Under the pieces are notes generated by a model. The model made no database searches. It was not told where the DNA came from and saw only the letters and a program-made list of their open reading frames with translations. The position numbers and the translations under genes are program-made. Positions 35,423 through 49,035 of a DNA stretch of 64,000 nucleotides are shown one piece after another; position 1 is the stretch's first letter; the number at the start of each line of letters is the position of its first letter. The stretch is from positions 966,001-1,030,000 of the forward strand of contig NC_088923.1 of the NCBI RefSeq assembly GCF_038396675.1, written 5' to 3'. This DNA is from Hydra vulgaris (lineage: Eukaryota; Cnidaria; Hydrozoa; Anthoathecata; Hydridae).

Positions 35423-35487
35423 AACATTAGCATTTAGATAATTCCTGGTACTGCGGGTAACAGTAACATATATGTTATATATATACA

Positions 35488-35705
<218 letters not shown>

Positions 35706-35706
<1 letters not shown>

Positions 35707-35848
35707 TCTTATTCACCTCCTCAAGGCCGAGAAGGCCACTACAGATAGGAGGCTACTTAATAGTGGTTATAACCCTCTCTCAACTCTATAACTCCGAAAC
35801 ACAAACCTTGATGAACAAGACCGCTGCGCGGAGAAACAAGTCGATACA
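35706..35848 (-). mobile_element. SINE fragment, inverted
   Basis: The reverse of the SINE body at 22690-22855: cacctcctcaaggccgagaa, gtggttataaccctctc, ctataactccgaaacac and ccgctgcgcggagaaaca. It lacks the tRNA-like head and ends where a perfect hairpin begins (35835). Confidence 0.85.
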
Positions 35849-35867
35849 TTAATAATGTATCGACTTG

Positions 35868-35869
<2 letters not shown>
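35835..35869. repeat. Perfect 17-bp hairpin
   Basis: aacaagtcgatacatta is exactly inverted around a single a. The arm includes SINE sequence (aacaag), so the SINE edge was duplicated backward. Confidence 0.9.
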
Positions 35870-36062
<193 letters not shown>

Positions 36063-36113
36063 CTAAGAATATTATTATTTTTGTCCAATTTTATTTTGCT
36101 TACATGTCCAATC

Positions 36114-36683
36114 TCACTTTTTATAGTCTTTTAGTGTTACGAAGGCTTGGGCAGGGGCAGTTGATTCGATTCTATTATCAAGGTTTATTTTTGTAGCAAT
36201 ACTTTGCGCTTCTAAATTAATTGCCTTTTCAAAAGTTTTACTGGCTTTTTCATAAGAACTAGTAATATTGTCGCGTAAAATTTTTTCATAGTTTTCTGTT
36301 GTGAGTTGGTAAATATTAATTGTTTTATCAGCAAAAACCAAAATATTTGGGTTTGATTTAATTTTTTTAATATCTAACTTTATTTCTGTTTGAAAATCGT
36401 TTTTTATAGGGTGAAACTTTATTGTTTTAATTAAATGTAATAGGTCATTTTCAAATATTTCTAAATCAGTTATTAAAGAGGGGATAGTTTTTGTTTTAAA
36501 TCCATAATTATCATTATTATTGAATGTATCATCTGTTTTTGTATTTGGTTTTAAGAAAAAATGGGCTTTCCAACGAATTCTTTTATCAAAATGCTCAACT
36601 TTTTCAATCAAAGAAATAGTATAACTTTTTTCATCTAGTATAGGTATATTTTTCAACGAATAAGTGAAATTATTAGTTTCCAT
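36114..36683 (-). pseudogene. PLE reverse transcriptase N-terminal fragment, copy 1
   Basis: 189 residues: RIRWKAHFFLKPNTKTDD, then YGFKTKTIPSLITDLEIFEN, LLHLIKTIKFHPIKNDFQ and NPNILVFADKTINIYQLT, ending [12 protein letters not shown]. This is the conserved N-terminal region of PLE reverse transcriptase, which normally continues LKDHKPNF into the finger domain. Here it stops, so the catalytic palm is missing. The open frame has no lesions within the fragment. Faces away from the plus-strand PLE 3' part next to it. Confidence 0.75.
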
Positions 36684-36734
36684 ATTTAGAAAATATATAG
36701 AAAAATTTATAGAAATATATAGAAAGATTTGAAA

Positions 36735-37110
36735 TAATACACATGCAAATCAAGAATGCTTGTTAAACAAAATATCGGAATTAATTTCTAAATGTAGGCA
36801 CGAAAATAAGTTTCTCGTAAAAAACTATAAAAATAAATGAGTTCAAATAATATTTACATTAACTACCCTTTTTAAATAAACATTTTAAAAAAATAGCATA
36901 AGTAATCATTTCTAAAGAATTCTTTTTATAATAGTGTCAGCAAATTCCACAAAGGTGTGAAAATTTACAGTAGTTAAGACATTTGCAACTTCCTGTAATT
37001 TATTTTTTGGTATAAATTGAAGTTTTATTAATTTGATCATTCATTTCTGATGAATCTTTGTTGATGAAACACAGTGTCAAATGGAAAAAATTTTTGTTAA
37101 GTGATTTATA
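36735..37110 (+). pseudogene. PLE 3' end: nuclease tail and UTR, copy 1
   Basis: Starts THANQECLLNKISELISKC and RHENKFLVKNYKNK to a stop near 36840, the last residues of a PLE GIY-YIG protein. The UTR is shared with 32400-32690. It ends in a hammerhead fold and then a TA array. Confidence 0.75.
37040..37085 (+). ncRNA. Hammerhead ribozyme, intact core
   Basis: Stem I ttcattt / aaatgga (7 pairs, one wobble), core ctgatga, stem II atc / gat with loop tttgtt, gaa, stem III aca-cag-tgt (possibly 4 pairs), and cleavage-site c. Every invariant hammerhead base is present in order. Predicted self-cleavage follows 37078. The short stem III is typical of PLE hammerheads. Confidence 0.8.
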
Positions 37111-37113
37111 CTA

Positions 37114-37270
<157 letters not shown>

Positions 37271-37279
37271 TTTTTTTTA

Positions 37280-37453
<174 letters not shown>

Positions 37454-37802
37454 TTTACAAACTTTTTTCACAACTAATGTTTCTGCAAATTGTTATTTTT
37501 ATCTTTTAGTGACGAGTTGTTGAATAACCTATAAGTGACCGAAGTTATTTTTTTTAACTTTTATTGATTCTGAAGAAAAAGAGTACCTAATAAAAAAAAA
37601 CAAAATCAAAAAAAACATTTTTTTTTTTTTTTTAATTATTTTTTTTTATCTTTAGTAATTACAAAGTCGTCTTATTTAGTTAATCGTGATCAAAATAAAG
37701 TAATATCTTTTACATATGCAATATAATAAACAGGAAAAAGAGAAATTAAAATCGTGTACATATATAGAATTTGTTTAAAATTAAAAACAGTTTGGATTCG
37801 TA

Positions 37803-37945
<143 letters not shown>

Positions 37946-38024
37946 ATATATATGGTTTACATTTAATTTATTTCTAAGAATATTATTAATTTTGTCCAAT
38001 TTTATTTTGCTTACATGTCCAATC

Positions 38025-38594
38025 TCACTTTTTATAGTCTTTTAGTGTTACGAAGGCTTGGGCAGGGGCAGTTGATTCGATTCTATTATCAAGGTTTATT
38101 TTTGTAGCAATACTTTGCGCTTCTAAATTAATTGCCTTTTCAAAAGTTTTACTGGCTTTTTCATAAGAACTAGTAATATTGTCGCGTAAAATTTTTTCAT
38201 AGTTTTCTGTTGTGAGTTGGTAAATATTAATTGTTTTATCAGCAAAAACCAAAATATTTGGGTTTGATTTAATTTTTTTAATATCTAACTTTATTTCTGT
38301 TTGAAAATCGTTTTTTATAGGGTGAAACTTTATTGTTTTAATTAAATGTAATAGGTCATTTTCAAATATTTCTAAATCAGTTATTAAAGAGGGGATAGTT
38401 TTTGTTTTAAATCCATAATTATCATTATTATTGAATGTATCATCTGTTTTTGTATTTGGTTTTAAGAAAAAATGGGCTTTCCAACGAATTCTTTTATCAA
38501 AATGCTCAACTTTTTCAATCAAAGAAATAGTATAACTTTTTTCATCTAGTATAGGTATATTTTTCAACGAATAAGTGAAATTATTAGTTTCCAT
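38025..38594 (-). pseudogene. PLE reverse transcriptase N-terminal fragment, copy 2
   Basis: Encodes the same 189 residues as 36114-36683 with no difference that I can find. The identity shows that the tandem duplication is recent or an assembly artefact. Confidence 0.75.
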
Positions 38595-38645
38595 ATTTAG
38601 AAAATATATAGAAAAATTTATAGAAATATATAGAAAGATTTGAAA

Positions 38646-39016
38646 TAATACACATGCAAATCAAGAATGCTTGTTAAACAAAATATCGGAATTAATTTCT
38701 AAATGTAGGCACGAAAATAAGTTTCTCGTAAAAAACTATAAAAATAAATGAGTTCAAATAATATTTACATTAACTACCCTTTTTAAATAAACATTTTAAA
38801 AAAATAGCATAAGTAATCATTTCTAAAGAATTCTTTTTATAATAGTGTCAGCAAATTCCACAGAGGTGTGAAAATTTACAGTAGTTAAGACATTTGCAAC
38901 TTCCTGTAATTTATTTTTTGGTATAAATTGAAGTTTTATTAATTTGATCATTCATTTCTGATGAATCTTTGTTGATGAAACACAGTGTCAAATGGAAAAA
39001 ATTTTTGTTAAGTGAT

Positions 39017-39020
<4 letters not shown>
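38646..39020 (+). pseudogene. PLE 3' end, copy 2
   Basis: Same nuclease tail (RHENKFLVKNYKNK) and UTR as 36735-37110, with one visible base change. Confidence 0.75.
38951..38996 (+). ncRNA. Hammerhead ribozyme, intact core (copy 2)
   Basis: Same sequence as 37040-37085. Predicted cleavage follows 38989. Confidence 0.8.
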
Positions 39021-39312
<292 letters not shown>

Positions 39313-39660
39313 TTTACAAACTTTTTTCACAACTAATGTTTCTGCAAATTGTTATTTTTATCTTTTAGTGACGAGTTGTTGAATAACCTATAAGTGACCG
39401 AAGTTATTTTTTTTAACTTTTATTGATTCTGAAGAAAAAGAGTACCTAATAAAAAAAAACAAAATCAAAAAAAACATTTTTTTTTTTTTTTAATTATGTT
39501 TTTTAATCTTTAGTAATTACAAAGTCGTCTTATTTAGTTAATCGTGATCAAAATAAAGTAATATCTTTTACATATGCAATATAATAAACAGGAAAAAGAG
39601 AAATTAAAATCGTGTACATATATAGAATTTGTTTAAAATTAAAAACAGTTTGGATTCGTA

Positions 39661-39747
<87 letters not shown>
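39661..39747. repeat. (TA)n array
   Basis: About 42 TA units at the right border of the tandem duplication. 39750-40140 has no recognisable gene. Confidence 0.9.
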
Positions 39748-39749
<2 letters not shown>

Positions 39750-40137
39750 TTTTAAGAATTGCATGCTTTTTTCGAGTTTCTTTAGATGGGCGATAGTTTT
39801 ATATATAGGAATTAGCAAGATAAGAAAGTTCAGCTTAAAGTTGACAGGAGTTATTATTATTTTTTAAGTAATTCTGAAGATATCTGATTTTGAGTTCGAA
39901 TGAATAATATATACCAGTTCTTTTAAGATAATGTGGTAGCATAGAGATTTAATAAAATTACATCAATGAAATTACATCAATAAAACAACATCATAAAATA
40001 ATAATTTAATAAAATAACAAAAATGAAAAAATATTTTGAAAATACAAGAAAAAAATTTAAAAATGTTAACATAGCTTACTCTTTAATACTCTATAATATT
40101 CTTCATTTGAACTCATAAACCGATTTCTTCAGAATAA

Positions 40138-40385
<248 letters not shown>

Positions 40386-40403
40386 TATGATTGGTTATTT
40401 TAA

Positions 40404-40456
40404 TAAATGTTTAATTTGTGTCGTATTTTAAAAAATACGACACCAATTAAACATTT
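40404..40456. repeat. Near-perfect hairpin, ~25-bp arms
   Basis: aaatgtttaatttgtgtcgt... is inverted as acgacaccaattaaacattt with one mismatch and almost no loop. 40457-40790 is otherwise featureless. Confidence 0.85.
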
Positions 40457-40793
40457 ACTTAAAAACTTCACAATACTCTTACTTTTAAAACAAAGCTAAG
40501 TCGCATTCACATTTTGTGTAAAGACTATTTTATTATTTTGTCTTTTAATATTTGACATAAGACCAATAATAAAATCAATATCTTTTTCTTCACGGGGGAA
40601 ACAACTTGGTGTTTTAGTTTTATGGGCCTGACCTTTAAAAATGAATAAAAATATAATTCGAACTTGATATAAATTTGTTAAACACTTTAAAATGTTGTTT
40701 TAAAAACTAGTTATGATTTGGCAATATATAAATAAAGCATAATATATCATTTTCTTTGTGTTTGATTTACAAACAAAAGCATACATGCATAAT

Positions 40794-41052
40794 TACATAC
40801 ATACATACATACATACACATACATACATACATACATACATACATACATACATACATACATACATACATACATACATACATACATACATACATACATACAT
40901 ACATACATACATACATACATACATACATACATACATACATACATACATACATACATACATACATACATACATACATACATACATACATACATACATACAT
41001 ACATACATACATACATACATACATACATACATACATACATACATACATACAT
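40794..41052. repeat. (TACA)n microsatellite
   Basis: About 64 units with one interruption near 40815, on the strand opposite to the array at 18883. It is followed by ttaagtcgct. 41053-41740 shows no recognisable gene. Confidence 0.96.
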
Positions 41053-41769
41053 TAAGTCGCTCTGACGCGAAACGTAAACATTCGCATCAGTAGTCATTTT
41101 GTATATTATGTTGAATTAAGCAAATCATTGTGAAAAATAAGAGAAAATCCTTAAAGAATTTTTGATAACTAAGAATGTTATAAAAAAATAATTGTGAAAA
41201 CGTGCCAAAAAAATGAGGTAATTTTTTATTTCAGTGAAGAAATATGTACTAATAATTGCATAATTACGGCATAATTTCTTTTTTTTCTGGAACTAAAAAT
41301 AGATTTGCAACAAGCTGTTATTCAGTTAAATTATGCGAAAAAGTGATGAGGTTAGCTGTCTGAAAGCTAGAAAAATTGATTAATAAAATAGTTAGGAGAT
41401 CACGCGAAGAACTGGATATAAAAGAACCAAGAAGTTGTAAAGAACTGATCATAAAAATGCTAAAAACCTGTTGTGTTTAAAGTTGTTTAAACAACAACAT
41501 AATCTAAAGTAGTGTAAAGATTTATCTTAATCACTTCTTTACTTTTTTTGACTTTTAAATTTAATTCATAATAATTAATTAATAATGATAAAGATAAAAT
41601 AATAAAAGTAATTAATAATAAAATAATAAAAACAATTAAATAATAAAAATATTTAATTAATAATAAAGTTTTTTGGTTTTCAGGGCTGTTTTAAGTGCTC
41701 TTTTTTCAAGATGTTAAAGAAAAGATTCGGCTAAAACTACCATAAACGAAAGACCTATCGGTAAACCAA

Positions 41770-42750
41770 CCCACTAATTGAATTAAAGTCACTTTGCGTA
41801 GATAACAGTCATGCTAGAGTCCATAACAATGCCCAGGTTGATCAATTTAAGACATTACTTAATCAACAACATCCAAAAATAAATTATCGAATTCGAAAAT
41901 GACAAAATAACACTAAATTTTTTAGACATATGCATAATAAATAAAAAAAATGGTAAATATGAATTTAAAATACACACAAATAATGCAATTACTAACATTC
42001 AAGTTAAGGCAACATTAAACCATGACCCACAAATTTTAAATGGAATATTGAAGGGTTTCGTACATAGAGCATTTAATGTATGCAGTCAGAAACATAGAGA
42101 AAATGAACTGAAATTCCTTATTCAAGTATTTGTTGAAAATAGCTACAAATAATCCAATCACATAAAAATCATAATAGAAATAAAACAAAAGACCAAAAAA
42201 GCAGTAGTGGCTAACAAAAACATTGAAAATATCACCAGTACACATCAAACGATTTCATTACCTTCGGTACCAATATTGCCTCCCAAACTACGTAAGGTGT
42301 TTAGGAAGACAGGATAAAAAAGGTCTTCAAATCAAACCTCAACCTAGAGGCAATATTAACATCAAGAAATAAATCCAAACTAAAAACGAACAGCCACCCA
42401 GGAGCGTATCTTATTTAATGTCATTGCTGCAAAATGTATATAGGTGAAACAAAAATGTAAATAAAAACACGCATGCAGCAACACAAAAACAGTAGAATAG
42501 GAAATAAAACAAAACGATCTGCATTAGCCACAAACATGAGATATTGTACACAACAAATCAAATGCAACAGTTGCAGAACTCTAAAAGTTGATGCTAAAAA
42601 GTTTGATTAAAAAGTTTGCGAGGCATTTGAAATACAGTACCACCAATATGCCCCTCAACAAAATGGTATCAATTTAGATGAAGGACAATATGTGTCAAAA
42701 AAATTTTGGACACCATTTTTTGCGCATTTACATCAGAAAAGATGAAATCA
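41770..42750 (+). pseudogene. PLE remnant: RT end plus GIY-YIG (second family)
   Basis: Pieces in several frames: ENDKITLNFLDICIINKKNG, KYEFKIHTNNAITNIQVKAT, GFVHRAFNVCSQKHRENELK, LPPKLRKVFRKTG, LEAILTSRNKSKLKTNSHPG, CHCCKMYIGETKM, KTRMQQHKNS, KVCEAFEIQYHQYAPQQNG and GQYVSKKFWTPFF. The order (LDI--I, the SNHP-type linker, the MYIGET nuclease, the WTPFF end) fits a PLE of the kind seen at 34795. At least six stops or frame changes break it. Which PLE clade it belongs to is not clear. Confidence 0.7.
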
Positions 42751-43334
42751 TCTCATTGACATAAAATAGAACTGCCGTTTAAAAAATAAGATGTAAACAA
42801 AATCAAACAAAAACTTTTTAGCTGAAGACGCTGGTCACAACAATCAAGCGAAAATTTCTTTAAAAAAAAGAAATTTCGTATTAAGAGAAATCCGTATTTA
42901 TTGATGTTTATAAAATAGTAATGATAATAATATTGGCATTCCGTGCCAACCATTAACCGACTGTATACCGCGTGTTTTTGAATCGTAAAAGTTTTTCGTA
43001 AGTTGTATCAAAGTATTTATAATTATATTTTATGTAAATCTTTTGTCGCGTTAGTGTTATACGAAGCAATTTATAAATTTTTTACTTTCAAACGCTTTTT
43101 TGCCTTTTAATTAAACTTTTAAACTCAAACTTTCCTTCACCTTTTAATTTAACCGTTTCGCTGAAAAGTACAAATATTTTACTTTTATCCATTAGTTACA
43201 GATTCAGATATAAATTTGACATTTGTTAGAGTTTTTAATTTACTTTATGATGATTTTATTATGTATTCGACGTTTTAGCTCTATTTTAACTATTAATAAT
43301 AGTTAAAATTCAATTAAAATGTATGTGTGCGTAT

Positions 43335-43363
43335 AAAGTAGTATGTTTACGTGTATATTTCTG

Positions 43364-43408
<45 letters not shown>

Positions 43409-43440
43409 TATATACATACATAAATACACACGTAAACATA

Positions 43441-43512
<72 letters not shown>

Positions 43513-43530
43513 ACCTTTATATATGCATGT

Positions 43531-43606
<76 letters not shown>

Positions 43607-43635
43607 ACATACATAAAGGTTATTATATTCTAATA
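43335..43635. repeat. Two adjacent palindromes capped by TA arrays
   Basis: First: agtatgtttacgtgta at about 43340 is inverted as tacacacgtaaacatact near 43424-43441, with (TA)n between. Second: ataataacctttatat near 43507 is inverted as ataaaggttattatat near 43612-43627, with (TA)n between. Each hairpin has a TA array as its loop. Confidence 0.8.
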
Positions 43636-44496
43636 TATAAATATATATATATATGTTATAATATAATAATTTATATGTACGCATTTTGTGTTTGAGAATG
43701 ACTGAATCTATAAATGTAGGTATAGCTTATATGGTATTACTTTTAGCACTTCTACTTCTATGCCCTTATTAAACGACTTCTTCTATGCCCTTATTGCCAT
43801 TAACAATAATCTATGAATGCATTGATATTCGATTCATATAAGATGTCTTTTTCTTTGTGTTTACTTATTCAATACATTTTTACATAACTTAGCTAAGCAA
43901 GTTTTGTTTTATTTTTTAGTGCAATTGGAAAGAGCTGAAAGCTATTTTTTTAGTGCAATTGGAAAGAACTTAAGTATTTTTTAATCACTTCACACAGTAT
44001 AACTGGTAATGATTTGAGTAAGTTTACTATTCTTTTAATTTATTTTATATTGGATTTATTTTATATTCGATATATATTTTATGTATTTAGCATAGAAAAC
44101 TAACTGTCATTTGTTGACATGAAAGTGATCAACAAATTACAATCAGTAATTTGTTGATTACTTACTTAAATAGTTTTGTGCATTGTAGTCTAAATTTTTT
44201 GTAAAATTAAAATAATTGATGTAAATAAATATTGTTTAATATTTTTAATAAACAACTTATGTATATAAACATAAAAAGATATGGATTTTAATAAATTTTA
44301 AGTTTAAATGTGCTCTTAGATTAGAGAAGATCACAATTTGTAAGATTCTATTACATTTTATTATTATTCAGCTTTAACAATAATAATGTTACTCGCAGAG
44401 CCGGATTTACAGTTTTAAGGGCCCTAGGCCAAAAAAAAGCCTGCGGCCCCATATTTAGAAGTTATATGTTAGTTGAAAAAAATATAATCTTAGTTT

Positions 44497-44630
44497 AACG
44501 TAACTAAAAGTTTTTTTAGTTACGTTAAATTTTACGTTAAAAAAACGAGAAAAAAGATTATGTAGATTTTTAAAATTTTCAATTTTTTTTTTATAGTTTT
44601 TAAAATCTACATAATCTTTTTTCTCTATTT
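44497..44630. repeat. Two hairpins at the hAT 3' end
   Basis: taacgtaactaaaa is inverted 6 bases later. Then a second hairpin pairs agaaaaaagattatgtagat near 44549 with atctacataatcttttttct near 44606. Confidence 0.75.
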
Positions 44631-44639
44631 TTCATTAAC

Positions 44640-46267
44640 TGAATCTTTAATCAATGAATCTATAATAATTGACTTCATTTTGTCAGCGTTGCTTGATAAT
44701 AATGCAAAATATTTTAACGTTTTTTGTGACATAGTTGATCGCAAATCATTTTTGCTAATTTTAATTTTGAAAATGACCTTTCTCAGAGCAGTTGGATATC
44801 ATGAAACATATGAAAATCCTAAGAATGATTTCAATATTTAGAAATGTAGCCTTTATTTGTTTTTCCTTTATAAGTTTGTACAAAAACAAATGAGACAATT
44901 CAGGAACTTGAGTATTAAAATGTTCTTTCAAATACATATGTAGATGTTCAATTCTTGCATATAAATTATTATCAATATTTTCCGTGTAGTCTTCCACCAG
45001 ACAATTAACACATGTCTTCAGCTTATCTTTGTTGATTCTCGTGTCTATAAAAAATACAACTTTGTCATTCAATTCCTGATAGCATTGACCTCTTTCTTTT
45101 AAATTTGTAGTAAGATTGTTGATAGCTTTTAAAAAAACGTTTGTCTTAAACTCTTTACGTGGACTTAGTTAAGGTTCTTCTGACCGGTTTTCACCAAGTA
45201 GCACTCTCTTATTACGGCGTCACTTTTGTAAATAATCTTTGTCTGGAAACAGCAATTTTGAATTTTGTTCTATTAAATCGAATGTGTTAGTTAATCCAAG
45301 AAGATAATCTCCAAGAGATGAATAAAGTTCAGCACATGTATCTAGAGTAATAGTTGCACTTTGCAATGATTTGGAAACAGCATTCATTCGTTGCAAAATT
45401 TGATCCTATATTAATGGTTTGTAAAGCAAATTCAAAAGTTTCCATTTTCGATAGTAAATTTCCAGCCGTAACTCTTGTTTTTTGTTTCAAATCTTTCACA
45501 TTCATTGATTTTGACTAATCCTTCCATTAATTTATTGTAGTTCTGGTTAATGGTTTTGACCAAGTCAGCATGAGCCTTCCATCGACTATTTGATATTGAT
45601 TTCAATGAACTACTTGCAAACTGTTCCAAAACACTCTACAACTTTGTAGAGGCAGAGAAAAAATTTTACAGTTCTTGAACAATACCAAAAAAAGTGATTC
45701 CCTCGATGCAGCAATCTACAGCAGCCTCTCCTACCAAGATGAGAGAATGGCCTGAACATGGCAAGAATTTTGCCAGCTTATTTAACTCCAAAATTTTAGT
45801 TTTCATTCCTTTATATTTTCCAGTCATATTGCTTGAGTTATCATAAGACTGGCTTTTGCAGTTGCTGATTTCCAAGTTCAATTTTACGTTTAAAAAGTCC
45901 AAGATTGCATTTGCTACATTTTCCCCGGTGTGATTATCGATGTGAATAAAGTTGACAAATCTTTTAATAGGCTCATTAGAAGTTTAATCAATGTACCTCA
46001 AGATCACACATAGTTGATCTTTGTGACTCACATCAGGTGTTGAATCTACTGATAATCCCTAATACTTAGATTTTAAAACATCGTCGCTGATTGATTGCAA
46101 AACTTTTCTTGCCATCAAAACAGTTAACTCTTTACATGTATTCTTTGAGAGGTAGTTTGTTTTTCCAAAAACACTGTCACCATAATTTTTTATGTGTTTG
46201 GCCTATAAAGGATTAAACTGAGCAATCAACTCAAGCAGACCAATAAAATTCCTGTTGCTCTGCGACT
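44640..46267 (-). pseudogene. hAT-like (DUF4371/ZMYM1-type) transposase pseudogene
   Basis: From the 5' side on the minus strand: RNFIGLLELIAQFNPL, KNTCKELTVLMARKVLQSIS, VDSTPDVSHKDQLCVILRYI, ILDFLNVKLNLEISNCKSQS, YDNSSNMTGKYKGMKTKILE, LPCSGHSLILVGEAAVDCCI, SISNSRWKAHADLV, and near 44800 LNIEIILRIFICFMISNCSE. These are the ordered blocks of DUF4371-type hAT proteins, with QSYDN--NM--KY as a catalytic region and the dimerisation block last. Several stops (near 45660, 45420, 45170) disable it, and the normal AERSFSKLK is GHFQN. Confidence 0.75.
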
Positions 46268-46352
46268 AGGGATTGCAATCTCAGGCATGAATTACGATCC
46301 CGGGAATTCGGGATTGAAGTAAATAAAATCCCGGGATCCCGGGATTTTATAT
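46268..46352 (+). repeat. Possible end of a second hAT element
   Basis: tagggattgcaatctcaggc, then GC-rich cccgggaattcgggat and cccgggatcccggga. The pattern (agggattgcaatcnc...) resembles hAT terminal sequence. I found no matching right end up to 50180. Confidence 0.4.
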
Positions 46353-48238
46353 AATGTGAGATATTTGCTAAAAAACAGAACTTAATACTGCATATATGAA
46401 TATACTTTTTGATGTTATCAATTTTTTATTTAATTTCATTATGCCTTAATGACTTAAATTAGTTTACTATGGCGCCTTAAATTGTTTTAATTGTGTAACA
46501 GGCAGCAGGTGTATATAAAGATTTTAAAGTAATGCATCAACTTTAAATAATGTTAACTCATTAACTCATATTTTATTATAGATAAATGTAGATAAAAAAA
46601 TGAAAGTTGGAAATTTTTGTAGATTTAAAAGCAGTAAGCTTTTTTCTAAAGGTTCTTTCTATTTTTGGATTAAATCCACTATCACTACATTTGTTCTATG
46701 TTTATATAATGTACTTTAATAATTTTTGTCATTTTGGGGTTTGTTACTTTTCTGATTTTTATTTAATAAAAAAAAACAAGGAATAAGTATCATTTTCATT
46801 TAGCTTCATCAATCTCATTATCCGGTAACTGAATAATTTTCTTTTGGCAGTTTTTCACATAGGTAAAACACTTTCAAAACATTTTAATAGCGTCCTAATT
46901 TTTGTAAATAACAATAAAGTAATAAGTAAGTTTGATTTTATTAAAATATTAATAGTTTATACTAAATTACAAACTAAACTAAGAACAGTATGCCTAACTT
47001 ACCAACTCGCCTTTGAAGAAGAACTAAAGAAAAAAAAAAAAAAAAAAAAAAATTAAAAAAGAAACTTAACCAACAGTATATATTTAATCTATTTAATAAC
47101 CTACTACCAAAGTAAAAATTTACTATCAGTTGCTTGTTTTTTTTTCTGTTTAGTTGACAACAATGAAGAGAGAGGTAGCATGTTTAAAAGGATTTTTATT
47201 TTTTTTATAATGTAGCTAAAATGTTTTTTAAAATATTGTTGTTGACTTAAAAGTAAAACACTAGGTTTTTATAATTGTATACAATAAGTTCAAGAACTTA
47301 TGTATTACTTAAAATTATATTGTCAATAATAGAGAAGAAATTTAAAATTCTCAGTAAGACAGCTTCTTATTATTTTACATCAAGTTAGTTTAATTAAAAT
47401 TTATTTTCTTTAGTTGATCAAGGGAGAGCTAATAAAGGTATTAGTTACTTAAGTTTAGTGAATTTATTTTGTTAAAAGTTAAGTAGATATTTTAACGTCT
47501 ATACATTTAAGTGCTTTTATTGCTTAGACACAGAATTGGAGACTGAAATAAGTCAGTGTTTTTGCTATTAGATAATTGTTAATAGGAATTTGTCTATTTG
47601 TACTGTAACTGGAATTTTAAAACTTCAAATACTTAGGCTTTATTTTTTTTTTTTTTAGGAGAGTTGGAAAAAAAACTAAGTATAAATTATGTGATTAGTA
47701 TAGTTAAATAAATAAAGCATTTATATCTGTACACTCAGTAGTCCAAGTCAGTTGTCACATTTTAGAAATAGTCCAGGAGAGAGTAAATAGTAAAATAATT
47801 AGTCTTCATTGGCTTTTTTATTCCTTATGGTTAAATTTATGTTTTAATTAATTTGTTTTGAGGAACATGAAATATAATTTTGACAAAAATAAAAAGTTAA
47901 ATAAAAAAGTGAAACGTCATTTTTGAACTAAAGACGTTTTTCCTTTGAACATTGTGGGGACACCAGACCCTTTATATTGACCAAACTTTGTTTCATATTG
48001 TTGCAGGAAAACAGTCTTTTTACCTATGTAGATACTAAAAAGGTCTCATACATAACTCATTTTCACAAAAAACTGGATAACCAACCTTTGTCTTCTGAGG
48101 TACAGATATTAAAATTTAAAGTTTATTTTAGTTTTTTAGTTTTGGTTTAGTTTATAGTTAATTTTAGTTTAGTTTTTATTAGTTTTAGCTTCAGTTATCT
48201 TTTTTCTTACTTTAGACAACTTCATGGAAGAAATGAAT
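46353..48238. other. AT-rich stretch without recognisable gene
   Basis: No family-level match on either strand. A small open frame at 46844-47056 ends in an A-run and has no recognisable motif. Confidence 0.5.
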
Positions 48239-48400
48239 AGGTATAATAATATATATATAGGTATAATAATATACAGGTATAATAATATATATATAGGTAT
48301 AATAATATACAGGTATAATAATATATATATAGGTATAATAATATACAGGTATAATAATATATATATAGGTATAATAATATACAGGTATAATAATATATAA
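48239..48400. repeat. Minisatellite, ~37-bp unit
   Basis: About four copies alternating ggtataataatatatatata and ggtataataatatacag. The LLYLYIYYYTCI open frame across it is an artefact of the repeat. Confidence 0.9.
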
Positions 48401-48827
48401 TAAAAAGAATAGGTAAAATAATTATAGTTATATATTTATTTATATGTAAATATAATTCTATCAATTATTCTAAGGTATATTTTTTGTCTTTAGTGTCTGG
48501 TAGTTGCATAACTGGTAGGGCTGTTTTGTAAATTTTATATATTTTTTACGGAGAAATATGTGCAATAGGTAAAAGTATTATTTAATATAAATATGACATT
48601 TTTAAACTGTTTGCATTTTACTCATATTTTTATTAAAATTAAATATCTCACAAATTTATCTCTTTTTAATTTACTTTTTTTTAATTTATTTTCAGCATCC
48701 TGTTCATCCTGTGAAAATGGTGAGGTTAAGCTTTATATTTTGATTAAAAAAAATTGTAAATATTTTAAAATTTTATTATATCCTTCTGTTTGTAATTTTA
48801 GAGTCGTTAACATTTGAGTAATATCAA

Positions 48828-48947
48828 AGATATCGCTCCCAACACCCTGGGCCTCTCCGGAAAGGTCCTTCAATAAGTGGCAAAGTAAAGGCTGAGCCAT
48901 CCTTTAAATGGAGGGCTCATCCGTACCGGGGTGTTGGGAGATACCGA
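48828..48947. repeat. GC-rich stem-loop (possible structured RNA)
   Basis: tatcgctcccaacaccctgg and ccggggtgttgggagata form a stem of about 17 bp. An inner stem pairs gagccatcc with ggagggctc. The 120-base segment is far richer in G+C than its surroundings. It could be a folded transposon end, a MITE or a non-coding RNA; I recognise no family. Confidence 0.5.
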
Positions 48948-49035
48948 AGAAAAAACAGCAACCAAAAGGTTGTAAATGCCTTCTATCAGTGAAGATATTT
49001 ATAACTTTTTTGTTGCCGTTTTTTCTTCGGTGACT
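48948..49035. repeat. Second stem-loop, adjacent
   Basis: accgaagaaaaaacagcaac and gttgccgttttttcttcggt pair over 20 bp with one G-U-type mismatch, enclosing about 45 bases. It touches the GC-rich stem-loop. 49040-50180 has no recognisable gene. Confidence 0.75.

Larger units (their letters stand above)
44395..46267 (-). mobile_element. hAT element remnant (DUF4371/ZMYM-like type)
   Basis: The left end, cagagccggatttacag followed by gggccctaggcc, is a typical hAT terminal sequence. A broken transposase fills 44640-46267. The right end is lost: at 46268 another terminal-looking sequence begins. Confidence 0.7.

Noticed and set aside
46844-47056. Small host gene (70 residues)
   Set aside because: No motif; it ends in a poly-lysine run from an A-tract, and nothing supports expression.
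48222-48464. Protein with repeated LLYLYIYYYTCI
   Set aside because: Direct product of the 37-bp AT-rich minisatellite.
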